Positions 35,534-45,319 of a stretch of DNA of 64,000 nucleotides are shown here, in pieces. Positions within the stretch are counted from its first letter, which is position 1. Each line of letters opens with the position of its first letter. The notes beneath the pieces were generated by a model. That model was not told where the DNA came from. It saw only the letters and a program-made list of their open reading frames with translations, and made no database searches. Source of the DNA: Mesorhizobium sp. (lineage in GTDB: Bacteria; Pseudomonadota; Alphaproteobacteria; Rhizobiales; Rhizobiaceae); the NCBI GenBank assembly GCA_004963905.1, contig SUGL01000013.1:1-64000 (forward strand), given 5' to 3'. Made by a program: the position numbers and the translations under genes.

Positions 35534-36348
35534 GCAAGAACACAGCAGCCAGGAAAGCGGCCAAGAAAATCGCGGAGCGGATTCCGCGACCGAAGAAGAA
35601 AGTGACGTGGCCGCAGGCGCGTGCTTTTTCGGTGCACCTGCTCACCGCGTCCGGCTCGTTCCTCGCCTTCCTGTCGCTGGTCGCCGCAAGCGAGGAGCGC
35701 TGGACGGCGATGTTCTGGTGGCTGGGGCTGGCCCTCTTCGTCGACGGCATCGACGGCCCGATCGCCAGGAAGCTCGAAGTCAAGGAAATCCTGCCGACAT
35801 GGTCGGGGGAAATGCTCGACAATATCATCGACTACGTGACCTACGTGCTCATCCCGGCCTTCGCGCTCTATCAGCGCGGCTTCATGGGCGAGAACCTCTC
35901 ATTCCTGTCGGCGGCCATCATCGTGGTGTCGAGCGCGATCTATTATGCCGACACCGGCATGAAGACGAAGGAGAACTTCTTCAAGGGATTTCCTGTCGTC
36001 TGGAACATGGTGGTGTTCACCCTCTTCGTCATCGAACCGGGACCGTGGGTCTCTTTCGCCGTCGTCGTGGTGGCCGGCATCCTCACTTTCCTGCCGATCA
36101 ACTTCATCCATCCGGTGCGGGTGGTCCGGCTCAGGTCGCTCAATCTCGGCATGATCCTTTTGTGGTGCGCTTTCGGCGCGCTTGCGCTGGCACAGGCCGC
36201 ACTCGCCAGCTTCTACAATCAGATCGGCGTCCTGGGTGAACAGGTCAGCGACTTCACCAAGATCGGCATCACCATCACCGGCCTCTATCTCGCCTGCATC
36301 GGGGGCGTGATGCAGATGTTCCCCAATCTTGGCGCCAAGAAATCCTGA
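35530..36348 (+). CDS. pcs: Phosphatidylcholine synthase
   Basis: 272 residues, CDP-alcohol phosphotransferase family. The motif runs from DGIDGPIARK through SGEMLDNIIDY, the Pcs version of DG-x2-AR-x8-G-x3-D-x3-D. About seven or eight membrane segments follow a basic N-terminus. The enzyme condenses CDP-diacylglycerol with choline to make phosphatidylcholine, the alphaproteobacterial pathway important for plant and animal hosts. I use GTG 35530, which overlaps the DUF1326 stop as GTGA; TTG 35518 is also open. Confidence 0.93.
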   Translation: MSKNTAARKAAKKIAERIPRPKKKVTWPQARAFSVHLLTASGSFLAFLSLVAASEERWTAMFWWLGLALFVDGIDGPIARKLEVKEILPTWSGEMLDNIIDYVTYVLIPAFALYQRGFMGENLSFLSAAIIVVSSAIYYADTGMKTKENFFKGFPVVWNMVVFTLFVIEPGPWVSFAVVVVAGILTFLPINFIHPVRVVRLRSLNLGMILLWCAFGALALAQAALASFYNQIGVLGEQVSDFTKIGITITGLYLACIGGVMQMFPNLGAKKS

Positions 36349-36389
36349 CCCTAAATCTAGCTTCCATCCTTTCCCGAGAAAGTCGAGCG

Positions 36390-37367
36390 ATGTCCAAAGC
36401 GATCCGCATTCACGCCCATGGCGGCCCCGAGGTTCTGGTCTATGAAGATGCCGATCCCGGCCAGCCGGGCGCCGGTCAGATCCTGATCAGGCACACGGCG
36501 ATCGGCCTCAACTTCATCGACGTCTATCACCGTTCGGGCCTTTATCCGCCGCCGGGCGGCTTTCCGCTGATCCCGGGCGGCGAGGCAGCCGGCGTGGTGC
36601 TCGCCGTCGGCGCCGGCGTCGACTGGCTGCAGCCCGGCGACCGCGTCGCCTACGCGGTCAATGTCGGCGCCTATTGCGAGCAGCGGGTGATCGCCGCCGA
36701 GCGCGTGGTCAAGGTGCCGGACGGCATCAGCGACGAGCAGGCGGCCGCCATGATGCTGAAGGGCATGACGGCGGAATATCTGCTGCGCCGTACCTATAAA
36801 GTGAAGGCCGGCGACACGATCCTCTACCATGCCGCTGCCGGCGGTGTCGGCCTCATCCTGGGCCAGTGGGCAAAGCATCTCGGCGCGACCGTGATCGGCA
36901 CGGCAAGCTCCGCCGACAAGATCGAGCTCGCCAAGGCGCATGGCTTCGACCATGTCATCAATTACAAGGAGCAGGATTTCGTCGCCGGCGTCGCCGCCAT
37001 CACCGGCGGCCGGAAATGCGACGTCGTCTACGATTCCGTCGGCGCCGATACTTTTCCCGCCTCGCTCGATTGCCTGAGACCGCTCGGCATGTTCGTCAGC
37101 TTCGGCTCGTCGTCGGGACCGGTCCCGCCTTTCTCGATATCACTTCTCGCCCAGAAAGGCTCGCTTTACGCAACCCGCCCGACGCTCTTCGTCTACAACG
37201 CCAAACGCGAGGACCTGGTGGCGTCGGCCGAGGCGCTCTTCGATGTGGTCAAGAGCGGCGCCGTCGAGATCAAGATCAACCAGCACTACGCGCTGAAGGA
37301 TGCGGCACGAGCGCAATCGGATCTCGAGGGCCGCAAGACGACCGGCACAACCGTCCTCATTCCCTAA
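36390..37367 (+). CDS. qor: NADPH:quinone oxidoreductase (QOR, MDR superfamily)
   Basis: 325 residues. The GroES-like N-terminal domain (IGLNFIDVYHRSGLYP, GGEAAGVVLAVGAGV) and the nucleotide-binding AAAGGVGLILGQWAKHLG are typical of the zinc-free QOR group. It reduces quinones in the cytoplasm and counters electrophile stress. CGAGAAAG precedes the ATG. Its stop codon lies inside the first bases of a palindromic repeat. Confidence 0.92.
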   Translation: MSKAIRIHAHGGPEVLVYEDADPGQPGAGQILIRHTAIGLNFIDVYHRSGLYPPPGGFPLIPGGEAAGVVLAVGAGVDWLQPGDRVAYAVNVGAYCEQRVIAAERVVKVPDGISDEQAAAMMLKGMTAEYLLRRTYKVKAGDTILYHAAAGGVGLILGQWAKHLGATVIGTASSADKIELAKAHGFDHVINYKEQDFVAGVAAITGGRKCDVVYDSVGADTFPASLDCLRPLGMFVSFGSSSGPVPPFSISLLAQKGSLYATRPTLFVYNAKREDLVASAEALFDVVKSGAVEIKINQHYALKDAARAQSDLEGRKTTGTTVLIP

Positions 37368-37466
37368 AGCGCATCGCGATCTTTTCAGATTCGCTCCATG
37401 CGCTTTAGTTTTTGATCTCAAGCATGTCTTATCCGAAACCGGTCCCCACTTTCGGGAGACATGCTT
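37365..37466. repeat. Intergenic palindromic repeat, family B copy 1
   Basis: Two linked hairpins: TAAAGCGCAT/ATGCGCTTTA and AGCATGTCT/AGACATGCT. The first bases supply the qor stop codon. A closely related copy is at 44690-44790, and a half-copy at 51174-51223. Confidence 0.85.
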
Positions 37467-37696
37467 TGAGCCGGCTGCCTTGTTTTTCGGCGCCTTGCCA
37501 GGCGTGAAGGCACGCTTTGCCCGAAAAGCCAGCCAGCCTTTCCTGCACCCTCAATAGGTATATCTTACCCCCTTGAGTTTCCGCTGGAATTCTTGAAGCT
37601 CTTTCAAGTTGGGTGGCGCTTTCCGACAGAAGCCGGCCGCGCATACCATACCAGCGGGAACACAGAACATATCCGGGTAACTGGATGGGAGGCACT
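37368..37696. other. Intergenic region upstream of the BMP-type ABC operon
   Basis: About 330 bases. The left third is the family B repeat. The rest (to 37696) shows no gene and presumably carries the promoter of the importer operon. Confidence 0.5.
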
Positions 37697-39262
37697 GTGA
37701 GTGCAAATCATGACAGGGCGAACCTGCTCGAGGTTCGTGGCCTTACGAAGGTTTTCGGCACGCTGACGGCGTGCGATCACATCGACCTCAACATCGCGAA
37801 GGGCGAGATCCACGCGTTGCTCGGCGAGAACGGCGCCGGCAAGTCGACGCTGGTCAAGATGCTGTTCGGATCGCTCGAGCCGAATTCGGGCGAGATATTC
37901 TGGGACGGCAAGCCCGTCAGGATCACCAGCCCTGGCGTCGCCAAGAAGCTCGGCATCGGCATGGTCTTCCAGCATTTCTCGCTGTTCGAGGCCCTGACGG
38001 CGGCCGAAAACATCGCGCTTTCGCTCAACGACGGCTCGCCGATCAGCACCATCGCCGCGAAGGCGAGGGCGCTCTCCTACAGCTACGGTCTGCCGCTCGA
38101 TCCGGAATCGCTGGTCGGCGACCTCTCGGTCGGCGAGCGCCAGCGCATCGAGATCATCCGCTGCCTCTTGCAGACGCCGCAGCTCATCATCCTCGACGAG
38201 CCGACCTCCGTGCTGACGCCTCAGGAGGCAGACAAGCTATTCGAGACGCTGGAGCGGCTGCGCTCGGAGGGCAAGTCGATCCTCTACATTTCGCATCGGC
38301 TCGAAGAGGTCAAACGCATCTGCGACCGCGCCACGGTGCTGCGCCACGGCAAGGTCGTCGGCCATTGCAATCCGCGCCAGGAGACGGCCGCATCGCTTGC
38401 CCGCATGATGGTCGGCAACGAGGTCAAGGCGGTGGTACGCGCACCGGCGGAAGGCATCGAGACCGCGCCGGCGCTGCTGGAGATCCGCGGGCTCACCCGC
38501 AAGCCGGCGACGCCTTTCGCCATCCCGCTCAAAAACATCAATCTTTCCGTGCGTGCCGGCGAGGTGATCGGCATCGCCGGTGTCGCGGGCAACGGCCAGG
38601 GCGAGTTCTTCGAATCCGTTTCCGGCGAGGTGCTGCAGCAGGATGTCGGTTCGGTGCGCATCCGCGGTAAGGACGCCGGCGGGCTCTCGATCACCGGCAG
38701 GCGCCTGATGGGTGCCGCCTTCGTGCCGGAAGAGCGCCTCGGCCACGGCGCGGCGCCCAGGATGAAGCTTTCGGAGAACCTTTTGCTCTCTCGCCATGCC
38801 ACCGACGGCAAGTCCTTCGTCGGCTCCGGCGGCATGGTCAAGAACGCTTCCGTCTACAGCGCCGCCCAGCGCATCATCACCGCGATGGACGTGCGCAAGA
38901 GCGCGCCCGATCCGGAGGCCGCGGCGCTATCCGGCGGCAATCTGCAGAAATTCATCGTCGGCCGCGAACTCGACCGCAAGCCGAGCGTGCTCGTCGTCAA
39001 CCAGCCGACCTGGGGCGTTGATGCCGGTGCCGCCGCCCATATCCGCCAGGCGCTCATCGAGCTTGCCCGCAGCGGCTCGGCGGTTCTCGTCATCAGCCAG
39101 GACCTCGACGAATTGTTCGAACTGTCGGATGCCATCGCGGTCATGCACAATGGCCAGCTGTCCGCGCCGCTGCCGATTGCCGAGGCCACATTCGAAAAGA
39201 TCGGCCTGCTGATGGGCGGGGCCGAGCCCGGCCACGCCGAACACACGCTGGAGACGGCATGA
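37697..39262 (+). CDS. BMP-type nucleoside ABC importer, tandem ATPase
   Basis: 521 residues with two ATP-binding domains, as in sugar and nucleoside importers. Domain 1 has Walker A GENGAGKST, signature LSVGERQRIE and Walker B LIILDEPTS. Domain 2 is degenerate: AGNGQG in place of Walker A, and signature LSGGNLQK. With two permeases and a Bmp-type binding protein it forms a nucleoside or purine importer at the inner membrane. GTG 37697 follows GGGAGG by four bases; ATG 37685 is the alternative. The stop overlaps the next start as ATGA. Confidence 0.9.
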   Translation: MSANHDRANLLEVRGLTKVFGTLTACDHIDLNIAKGEIHALLGENGAGKSTLVKMLFGSLEPNSGEIFWDGKPVRITSPGVAKKLGIGMVFQHFSLFEALTAAENIALSLNDGSPISTIAAKARALSYSYGLPLDPESLVGDLSVGERQRIEIIRCLLQTPQLIILDEPTSVLTPQEADKLFETLERLRSEGKSILYISHRLEEVKRICDRATVLRHGKVVGHCNPRQETAASLARMMVGNEVKAVVRAPAEGIETAPALLEIRGLTRKPATPFAIPLKNINLSVRAGEVIGIAGVAGNGQGEFFESVSGEVLQQDVGSVRIRGKDAGGLSITGRRLMGAAFVPEERLGHGAAPRMKLSENLLLSRHATDGKSFVGSGGMVKNASVYSAAQRIITAMDVRKSAPDPEAAALSGGNLQKFIVGRELDRKPSVLVVNQPTWGVDAGAAAHIRQALIELARSGSAVLVISQDLDELFELSDAIAVMHNGQLSAPLPIAEATFEKIGLLMGGAEPGHAEHTLETA

Positions 39263-40371
39263 TGCGCCTTGAACTCGTCAAACGTCCGCAACGCTCGGCG
39301 CTGTTTTCGGTGCTGTCGCCCTTCATCGCCTTCGCGCTGACGATGGTCGCCGGCGCCATCATGTTCGCGTTGCTCGGCGTCAATCCGTTCAACGCCTTCA
39401 ATGTCTACTTTATTCAGCCGATCAGCGAGGTCTGGCAGTTGCACGAGCTGGCCATCAAGGCGGCGCCGCTGATCCTGATCGCCGTCGGCCTGTCGGTCTG
39501 CTACAAGGCCAACATCTGGAACATCGGCGCCGAAGGCCAGTTCATCCTGGGCGGCATCTTCGGCTCGATCATCCCGGTGCTGTTCCCCGAATTCGAAGGT
39601 CCGCTGGTGCTGCCGCTGATGCTCTTGCTCGGCATGGTGGGCGGCGCGCTCTACGCGGCTATCCCGGCGCTGCTCAAGACCCGCTTCAGCACCAACGAGA
39701 TCCTGACCAGCCTGATGCTCGTCTATGTGGCGCAGCTCTTCCTCGACTGGCTGGTGCGCGGGCCCTGGCGCGATCCGCAGGGCCATGGCTTTCCGCAGAC
39801 CATCCAGTTCGGCGACTCGGCCGTCCTGCCGGAGCTGATGCCGGATGCCGGCCGCGCCAATTGGGGCTTCGTCTTCGCGCTGGTCGCGGCGATAGCGATC
39901 TGGTTGATGATGAGCCGCATGCTGAAGGGTTTCGAGGTCCGCGTGCTGGGCTCCAGCCCGAGGGCAGGGCGCTTCGCCGGCTTCGGCTTCAACAAGATGG
40001 TGTTCTTCACCTTCCTGCTGTCCGGCGCGCTGGCGGGGCTGGCGGGCATCTCCGAAGTGTCCGGCGCCATCGGCCAGCTGCAGCCGGTGATCTCGCCCGG
40101 CTACGGTTTCACCGCCATCATCGTCGCCTTCCTCGGCCGTCTCAATCCGCTGGGCATCGTCGCCGCGGGCCTGGTGCTGGCGCTGACCTATCTCGGCGGC
40201 GAGGCGGTGCAGACCGCGCTCGGCATCTCCGACAAGGTGGCGCGGGTGTTCCAGGGCATGCTTCTGTTCTTCGTGCTCGGCTGCGACACGCTCATTCATT
40301 ACCGCATTCGTCTGATCGGCTTTGCCGCGCCGAAACTCGAGGCCGCGCCCAAGCTGGAGGAGGCACGCTGA
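39259..40371 (+). CDS. BMP-type ABC importer, permease 1
   Basis: 370 residues with about nine membrane segments, of the YufP/RbsC-like permease family (NIWNIGAEGQFILGG and ATTR-like loop RFSTNEILTSLMLVYV). It starts in an ATGA overlap with the ATPase gene and ends one base into the second permease gene, so the operon is tightly coupled. It would form the channel together with permease 2. Confidence 0.9.
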   Translation: MMRLELVKRPQRSALFSVLSPFIAFALTMVAGAIMFALLGVNPFNAFNVYFIQPISEVWQLHELAIKAAPLILIAVGLSVCYKANIWNIGAEGQFILGGIFGSIIPVLFPEFEGPLVLPLMLLLGMVGGALYAAIPALLKTRFSTNEILTSLMLVYVAQLFLDWLVRGPWRDPQGHGFPQTIQFGDSAVLPELMPDAGRANWGFVFALVAAIAIWLMMSRMLKGFEVRVLGSSPRAGRFAGFGFNKMVFFTFLLSGALAGLAGISEVSGAIGQLQPVISPGYGFTAIIVAFLGRLNPLGIVAAGLVLALTYLGGEAVQTALGISDKVARVFQGMLLFFVLGCDTLIHYRIRLIGFAAPKLEAAPKLEEAR

Positions 40372-41291
40372 TGGACATCACCGTCAACATCCTTTTGACC
40401 ATCGCGACCGCCGCGACGCCGCTCCTGATCGCTGCCATCGGCGAGCTGGTGGTGGAGCGCTCCGGCGTGCTCAACCTCGGCGTCGAAGGCATGATGATCA
40501 TGGGCGCGGTCGGCGGCTTCGGCGCAGGCTATCTCACCGGATCGCCCTGGATCGGGCTGCTTGCCGCGATCATCGTCGGCGCGCTGTTTTCGCTGCTCTT
40601 CGCTGTCATGACGCTGTCCTTGGCCACCAACCAGGTGGCGACCGGCCTGTCGCTGACGCTGCTCGGCCTCGGTCTCTCCGGCATGATCGGCACCAGCTTC
40701 GTCGGTCAGCCCGGCGTCAGGCTGCCGAACCTCGACATCCCCGGCCTGAGCTCGATCCCGGTCGTCGGCAAGCTGATCTTCGGCCAGGATCCGCTGTTCT
40801 ACCTATCGATCGCGCTCACTGCCGCCGTGATGTGGTTCCTGTTCAAGACGCGCACCGGCCTTACGCTCCGCTCGATCGGCGACAGCCACTCTTCGGCGCA
40901 TGCGCTCGGCATCAAGGTCATCCGCTACCGCTATCTCGCCGTGATCTTCGGCGGCGCCTGCGCCGGTCTCGCCGGCGGTCATCTGTCGCTGGTCTACACG
41001 CCGCAATGGGTCGAGAACATGAGCGCGGGCCGCGGCTGGATCGCGCTGGCGCTGGTCGTGTTTGCGTCCTGGCGTCCGTGGCGGGTGCTGGCGGGCGCCT
41101 ATATCTTCGGCGCCGTGTGGATCGGCCAGCTTCATGCACAGGCTTTTGGCATTCCCGTGCCTTCGCAGTTTCTTTCTTCGCTGCCCTATCTGGCAACCAT
41201 CGTGGTTCTCGTTCTAATCTCGCGCAACAAGCGGCTAACGATGATGAACACGCCGGCTTCGTTGGGGCAGCCATTCGTTCCGGATCGTTGA
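40371..41291 (+). CDS. BMP-type ABC importer, permease 2
   Basis: 306 residues with about eight membrane segments. The NLGVEGMMIMGAVGGFGAGY signature belongs to the YufQ-type partner permease, paralogous to permease 1. GGAGGAGG lies before the ATG, which overlaps the preceding stop by one base (TGATG). I discarded the longer upstream frame, which runs inside permease 1. Confidence 0.92.
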   Translation: MDITVNILLTIATAATPLLIAAIGELVVERSGVLNLGVEGMMIMGAVGGFGAGYLTGSPWIGLLAAIIVGALFSLLFAVMTLSLATNQVATGLSLTLLGLGLSGMIGTSFVGQPGVRLPNLDIPGLSSIPVVGKLIFGQDPLFYLSIALTAAVMWFLFKTRTGLTLRSIGDSHSSAHALGIKVIRYRYLAVIFGGACAGLAGGHLSLVYTPQWVENMSAGRGWIALALVVFASWRPWRVLAGAYIFGAVWIGQLHAQAFGIPVPSQFLSSLPYLATIVVLVLISRNKRLTMMNTPASLGQPFVPDR

Positions 41292-41342
41292 CGACAACAA
41301 AAAGACGGGAAGCTCCAAGGCTTAACTCAGAGAGGTAACACG

Positions 41343-42410
41343 ATGAAAAAACTGCTTATTGCGTTGATGACCACGACCGCGGCCCTGTCGCTGGCGGCGA
41401 CCGCCGAGGCGGCCGACAAGCTGAAGGCTTGCTGGGTCTATACCGGTCCGATCGGCGACTTCGGCTATTCCTATCAACACGACCAGGGCCGCCTCGAGGT
41501 GGAGAAGGCGCTCGGCGACAAGGTCGAGACCGCCTATCTCGAAAACGTCTCGGAAGGGCCCGACGCCGATCGCGCCTTCGAGCGTCTGGCGCGCCAGAAG
41601 TGCAAGATCATCTTCGGCACCTCGTTCGGCTTCATGGACGCCGAGGTGAAGGTCGCCAAGAAGTTTCCGAAGGTGATGTTCGAGCATGCGACCGGCTACA
41701 AGACCGGCGACAATCTCGGCATCTACAACGCGCGTTTCTATGAAGGCCGCTACGTGCTCGGCCAGATCGCGGCCAAGGAATCGAAGAAGGGCCTCGCCGG
41801 CTACATAGTTTCCTTCCCGATCCCGGAAGTGGTGATGGGCATCAACTCCTTCATGCTCGGCGCGCAGTCGATCAATCCTGACTTCAAGGTCAAGATCGTA
41901 TGGGTCAACTCCTGGTTCGATCCGGGCAAGGAAGCAGACGCCGCCAAGGCGCTGTTCGACCAGGGCGCCGACATCATCGTCCAGCACACCGACTCGACCG
42001 CCGCCCTGCAGGTCGCCGAGGAGCGCAAGCTGCACGGCTTCGGCCAGTCTTCCGACATGATCAAGTTCGCGCCGAACGCGGCCTTGACCTCGCTCACCGA
42101 CGAGTGGGGCCCGTATTACATCAGCCGCGTTCAGGCCGCGCTCGACGGCACCTGGAAGCCGGACAATGTCTGGCTCGGCATCAAGGACGGCGCCGTCAAG
42201 CTCGCGCCCTTCACCAACATGCCCGACGACGTCAAGGCGATGGCGGAGGCGACCACCAAGAAGATCGCCGGCGGCTGGAACCCCTTCACCGGCCCGGTGT
42301 CCAAGCAGGACGGTTCGCCCTGGCTGAAGGAAGGCGAGGTCGCCGACGACGGCACGCTGCTCGGCATGAATTTCTATGTCAAAGGCATCGACGACAAGCT
42401 GCCGCAGTAG
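41343..42410 (+). CDS. BMP-family substrate-binding protein of the nucleoside importer
   Basis: 355 residues: a signal peptide (to AATAEAAD), then a basic-membrane-protein (Bmp/PnrA/TmpC-like) periplasmic binding domain with WVYTGPIGDFGYSYQHDQGR and FGTSFGFMDAEVKVAKKFPKV. Characterised relatives bind purine nucleosides. It is the last gene of the four-gene importer operon, 51 bases after permease 2, with AGAGG upstream of the ATG and a terminator after its stop. Confidence 0.92.
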   Translation: MKKLLIALMTTTAALSLAATAEAADKLKACWVYTGPIGDFGYSYQHDQGRLEVEKALGDKVETAYLENVSEGPDADRAFERLARQKCKIIFGTSFGFMDAEVKVAKKFPKVMFEHATGYKTGDNLGIYNARFYEGRYVLGQIAAKESKKGLAGYIVSFPIPEVVMGINSFMLGAQSINPDFKVKIVWVNSWFDPGKEADAAKALFDQGADIIVQHTDSTAALQVAEERKLHGFGQSSDMIKFAPNAALTSLTDEWGPYYISRVQAALDGTWKPDNVWLGIKDGAVKLAPFTNMPDDVKAMAEATTKKIAGGWNPFTGPVSKQDGSPWLKEGEVADDGTLLGMNFYVKGIDDKLPQ

Positions 42411-42432
42411 CGCGGCCGGATATCCGAAACGG

Positions 42433-42459
42433 AAAGGGCGCCTCACCGGCGCCCTTTTT
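42433..42459 (+). terminator. Rho-independent terminator after the BMP-type ABC operon
   Basis: Stem AAAGGGCGCC/GGCGCCCTTT with loop TCACC and a T-run, 22 bases after the stop codon. It also lies downstream of the converging rimO gene. Confidence 0.9.
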
Positions 42460-42480
42460 CATTTTTCGGCATATACGTTG

Positions 42481-43794
42481 TCAGACGGCCGAGCCGTAGA
42501 GGTCGTAGGCGTCGGCGCGGTCGATCTTGACGGTGACGATGTCACCGGCGCGCAGCGGCCGGCGAGACTGGACGTGCACGGAGCCGTCGATCTCGGGCGC
42601 GTCATATTTGGTGCGGCCCTTGGCCGAGGTGCCGTGCGCCTCGTCGATCAGCACCGGCAGGCGCTTGCCGACCTTCTTGGCAAGCTGCGCCGCCGAGATC
42701 TTCTGCTGGCGCTGCATGAAGCGGTGCCAGCGCGCCTCCTTGATTTCCTGCGGCACCTGCTCGAGGCCGAGGTCGTTGGAGCGAGCGCCCTTGACCGGTT
42801 CGTATTTGAAGCAGCCGGCGCGGTCGATTTTCGCCTCGTCCAGCCAGTCGAGCAGCATCTGGAAATCGTCCTCGGTCTCGCCGGGGAAGCCGACGATGAA
42901 GGTCGAACGGATGGCAAGGTCCGGGCAGATCTCGCGCCAGCCACGGATGCGCTCCAGCGTCTTTTCGCCATGGGCGGGACGGCGCATGTTCTTGAGCACC
43001 TGCGGCGAGGCATGCTGGAAGGGGATGTCGAGATAGGGAAGGATTTTTCCTTCCGCCATCAGCGGAATGACGTCGGCGACATGGGGGTAGGGGTAGACAT
43101 AGTGCATGCGTATCCAGATGCCTAGCTTGCCAAGCTCCTCGGCGAGATCGAGGAATTTCGCCCGCACCTCGCGATCGCCGAACAGGCTCGTCTGGTACTT
43201 GATGTCGATGCCATAGGCGCTGGTGTCCTGCGAGATGACGAGGATTTCCTTGACTCCGGCCTTGGCGAGCTTTTCGGCCTCGCGCAGCACGTCCGCCGCC
43301 GGGCGCGAGACGAGGTCGCCGCGCAGCGCCGGGATGATGCAGAAGGTGCAGCGGTTGTTGCAGCCCTCCGATATCTTCAGATAGGCGTAATGGCGCGGCG
43401 TGAGCTTCACGCCCTGCGGCGGCAGAAGATCGACATACGGGTCGTGGCTCGGCGGAGCGGCCTCGTGCACCGCCGCCATCACGCTCTCATAGGCCTGCGG
43501 GCCGGTGATCGCCAGCACGTTGGGGTGTTTCTCGCGGATGACCTCCGGCTCGGCGCCGAGGCAGCCGGTGACGATGACGCGGCCGTTTTCGGAAAGGGCG
43601 GAGCCGATGGCGTTGAGCGACTCGTCACGCGCCGAATCGAGGAAGCCGCACGTGTTGACGACGACGAGATCGGCGCCGTCATGCTTGCGCGCGATCTCGT
43701 AGCCCTCGGCGCGGAGCCGCGTGATGATGCGCTCGGAGTCGACGAGCGCCTTCGGGCAACCAAGACTGACGAAACTGACGCGAGGCGCGGACAT
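42481..43794 (-). CDS. rimO: Ribosomal protein S12 methylthiotransferase RimO
   Basis: 437 residues. The N-terminal UPF0004 domain has three cluster cysteines (SLGCPKA, NTCGF, TGCLGAE). The radical SAM motif is [11 protein letters not shown], and a C-terminal TRAM domain ends at the stop. It methylthiolates Asp of ribosomal protein S12. The [12 protein letters not shown] start separates RimO from MiaB. I start at 43794 ([15 protein letters not shown]), where GGAAAA precedes the ATG. Confidence 0.95.
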   Translation of the reverse strand: MSAPRVSFVSLGCPKALVDSERIITRLRAEGYEIARKHDGADLVVVNTCGFLDSARDESLNAIGSALSENGRVIVTGCLGAEPEVIREKHPNVLAITGPQAYESVMAAVHEAAPPSHDPYVDLLPPQGVKLTPRHYAYLKISEGCNNRCTFCIIPALRGDLVSRPAADVLREAEKLAKAGVKEILVISQDTSAYGIDIKYQTSLFGDREVRAKFLDLAEELGKLGIWIRMHYVYPYPHVADVIPLMAEGKILPYLDIPFQHASPQVLKNMRRPAHGEKTLERIRGWREICPDLAIRSTFIVGFPGETEDDFQMLLDWLDEAKIDRAGCFKYEPVKGARSNDLGLEQVPQEIKEARWHRFMQRQQKISAAQLAKKVGKRLPVLIDEAHGTSAKGRTKYDAPEIDGSVHVQSRRPLRAGDIVTVKIDRADAYDLYGSAV

Positions 43795-43968
43795 GAGCAA
43801 TTTTTCCAAGGGACAGGGCCAGATCGCTGATCCGGCCGAAGCCTCTTCATATCGATCTTTGGCGCTTGGCTGAGCCAATTCGCGCGGCGCAATAGCACGC
43901 TTCCTCGGCCAAGCAAACCGGCCAATTGGCCGCGCCGTGGTTTGCCGGCCCGAGCCGGCCTCGGCGGT

Positions 43969-44655
43969 TCAGTGGCCGTCCGGCCCGAACCAGGGCGCAA
44001 GGAAGGCGAAATGATCCGGAAATTGCTGCACGGCGCCTCCGAGAAGCATGTTCACGGCGACGTAGAAGATGATCAGAAGGCCGATATAGGCGATCCAGCG
44101 GTACTTGTGCAGGAGGCGCGCGACAAAGGAGGCGGCAAAGCCCATCAGGGCGATGGACAGTGCGAGGCCGATAATCAGCACCGTCGGGTGTTTCATGGCC
44201 GCGCCGGCGACGGCCAGAACGTTGTCGAGCGACATGGAGACGTCGGCGATGACGATCTGCCATGCGGCCTGCGAGAAAGTCTTGCGCGGTCCCTTGCCGG
44301 CGATCTTCCCATCCTTGTTGTAGTCGTCGTTCGACAGCGCTTCGGTTGCGTCGCGCTCGTCTTCGGGGCTGACGCGCAGCTCGCGCCACATTTTCCAGCA
44401 CACCCACAAGAGCAGCAGACCGCCCGCGATGAGCAGCATCGGCCCGATGCTCAGCAGCCATTGCGTGATCAAAGCGAAGAGAATGCGAAGGACGGTGGCC
44501 GCCGCGATGCCGACGAGGATCGCACGCTTGCGTTGATCGGCCGGCAGGCCGGCGGCGGCAAGGCCGATCACGATCGCGTTGTCACCTGCGAGCGCGAGGT
44601 CGATCGCGACGACTTGGAGAAGGGCTGAAAGGCCTGCGGCAGTAAATATTTCCAT
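43969..44655 (-). CDS. TerC-family membrane protein
   Basis: 228 residues with about seven membrane helices. Two family motifs carry acidic residues within membrane segments: DLALAGDNAIVIGLAA near the start and DVSMSLDNVLAVAG in the middle. A hydrophilic, acidic loop (EDERDATEALSNDDYNKDGK) lies between. TerC/YjbE relatives are linked to manganese export or metal supply to secreted proteins. No yybP-ykoY riboswitch was recognised upstream; a palindromic repeat is there instead. Confidence 0.87.
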   Translation of the reverse strand: MEIFTAAGLSALLQVVAIDLALAGDNAIVIGLAAAGLPADQRKRAILVGIAAATVLRILFALITQWLLSIGPMLLIAGGLLLLWVCWKMWRELRVSPEDERDATEALSNDDYNKDGKIAGKGPRKTFSQAAWQIVIADVSMSLDNVLAVAGAAMKHPTVLIIGLALSIALMGFAASFVARLLHKYRWIAYIGLLIIFYVAVNMLLGGAVQQFPDHFAFLAPWFGPDGH

Positions 44656-44689
44656 AAACTAGAAATCCTTGCCTCAAACGAGCGTCGCT

Positions 44690-44790
44690 AGAGCTCATCG
44701 CGATCTTTAAAGATTCGCTCTGTGCGCTTTAGGTCCTTGATTTTACGCATGTCTTTGTCCCGAAACCGGTTCTCACTTCGGGAGACATGC
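44690..44790. repeat. Intergenic palindromic repeat, family B copy 2
   Basis: Same two-hairpin layout as 37365-37466: GCTCATCGCGATCTTT...GTGCGCTTTAG and GCATGTCT/AGACATGC. It lies in the terC-DUF930 gap. Confidence 0.85.
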
Positions 44791-44929
44791 CTTAGTTGTC
44801 CAGACGGGGCCTAAAGGCACGCCGTATCAGCGTCAAGACACTGATTCAGGACTGACGGGAAAACAACTTCGTCCACGGCCGGCGCAAAGAATTTTCAGCC
44901 GGGCGCGGCGGCGCTGAAAAAGCGGCCGA

Positions 44930-45319
44930 CTAGTCGTAAAGATTGTATTTTGCCCAGTCGGTTTCCGGGATTTCGTCACCGATCTTGTAGCGGAACTGCA
45001 GCACCTGCATGTGATCGGGCGCGGTCTGGCACTTGAATTTCAGCCGGAACCATTGACCCTTGCTGCGAAAGGCGGCGCCGGGGCTCCTGATTGCATCGGC
45101 GCTCATCTGCGGCGTGGCGAAGGCATAGGCGACGACGCGGTCGGCTTTGTACTTGTGGTCGTCGTGGCTGATCCGGTCCAGCACCTCGGCGTCGCAACGC
45201 TGTTCGAGACGAGTCTCCGGATCGAGTTTCAGCAGGCCGGCTCGCAACGCGTTGTCCATCGCCTTGGCCGGCCAGGCCAGCGTCAGAGACGCCAGAACCA
45301 TCAGGCAGAGCTTTTTCAT
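44930..45319 (-). CDS. Secreted DUF930 protein
   Basis: 129 residues: a signal peptide (MKKLCLMVLASLTLAWPAKA), then a domain with the pattern ALRAGLLKLDPETRLEQRCD and a second Cys in LKFKCQTA. This matches the small rhizobial DUF930 family as I recall it. Function unknown. I start at MKKLCL (45319), giving a normal signal peptide; an in-frame ATG six codons upstream lacks a Shine-Dalgarno. Confidence 0.75.
   Translation of the reverse strand: MKKLCLMVLASLTLAWPAKAMDNALRAGLLKLDPETRLEQRCDAEVLDRISHDDHKYKADRVVAYAFATPQMSADAIRSPGAAFRSKGQWFRLKFKCQTAPDHMQVLQFRYKIGDEIPETDWAKYNLYD

Noticed and set aside
44656..44929. Possible yybP-ykoY manganese riboswitch upstream of terC
   Set aside because: I could not find the conserved riboswitch loops; the structure there is a family B palindromic repeat.
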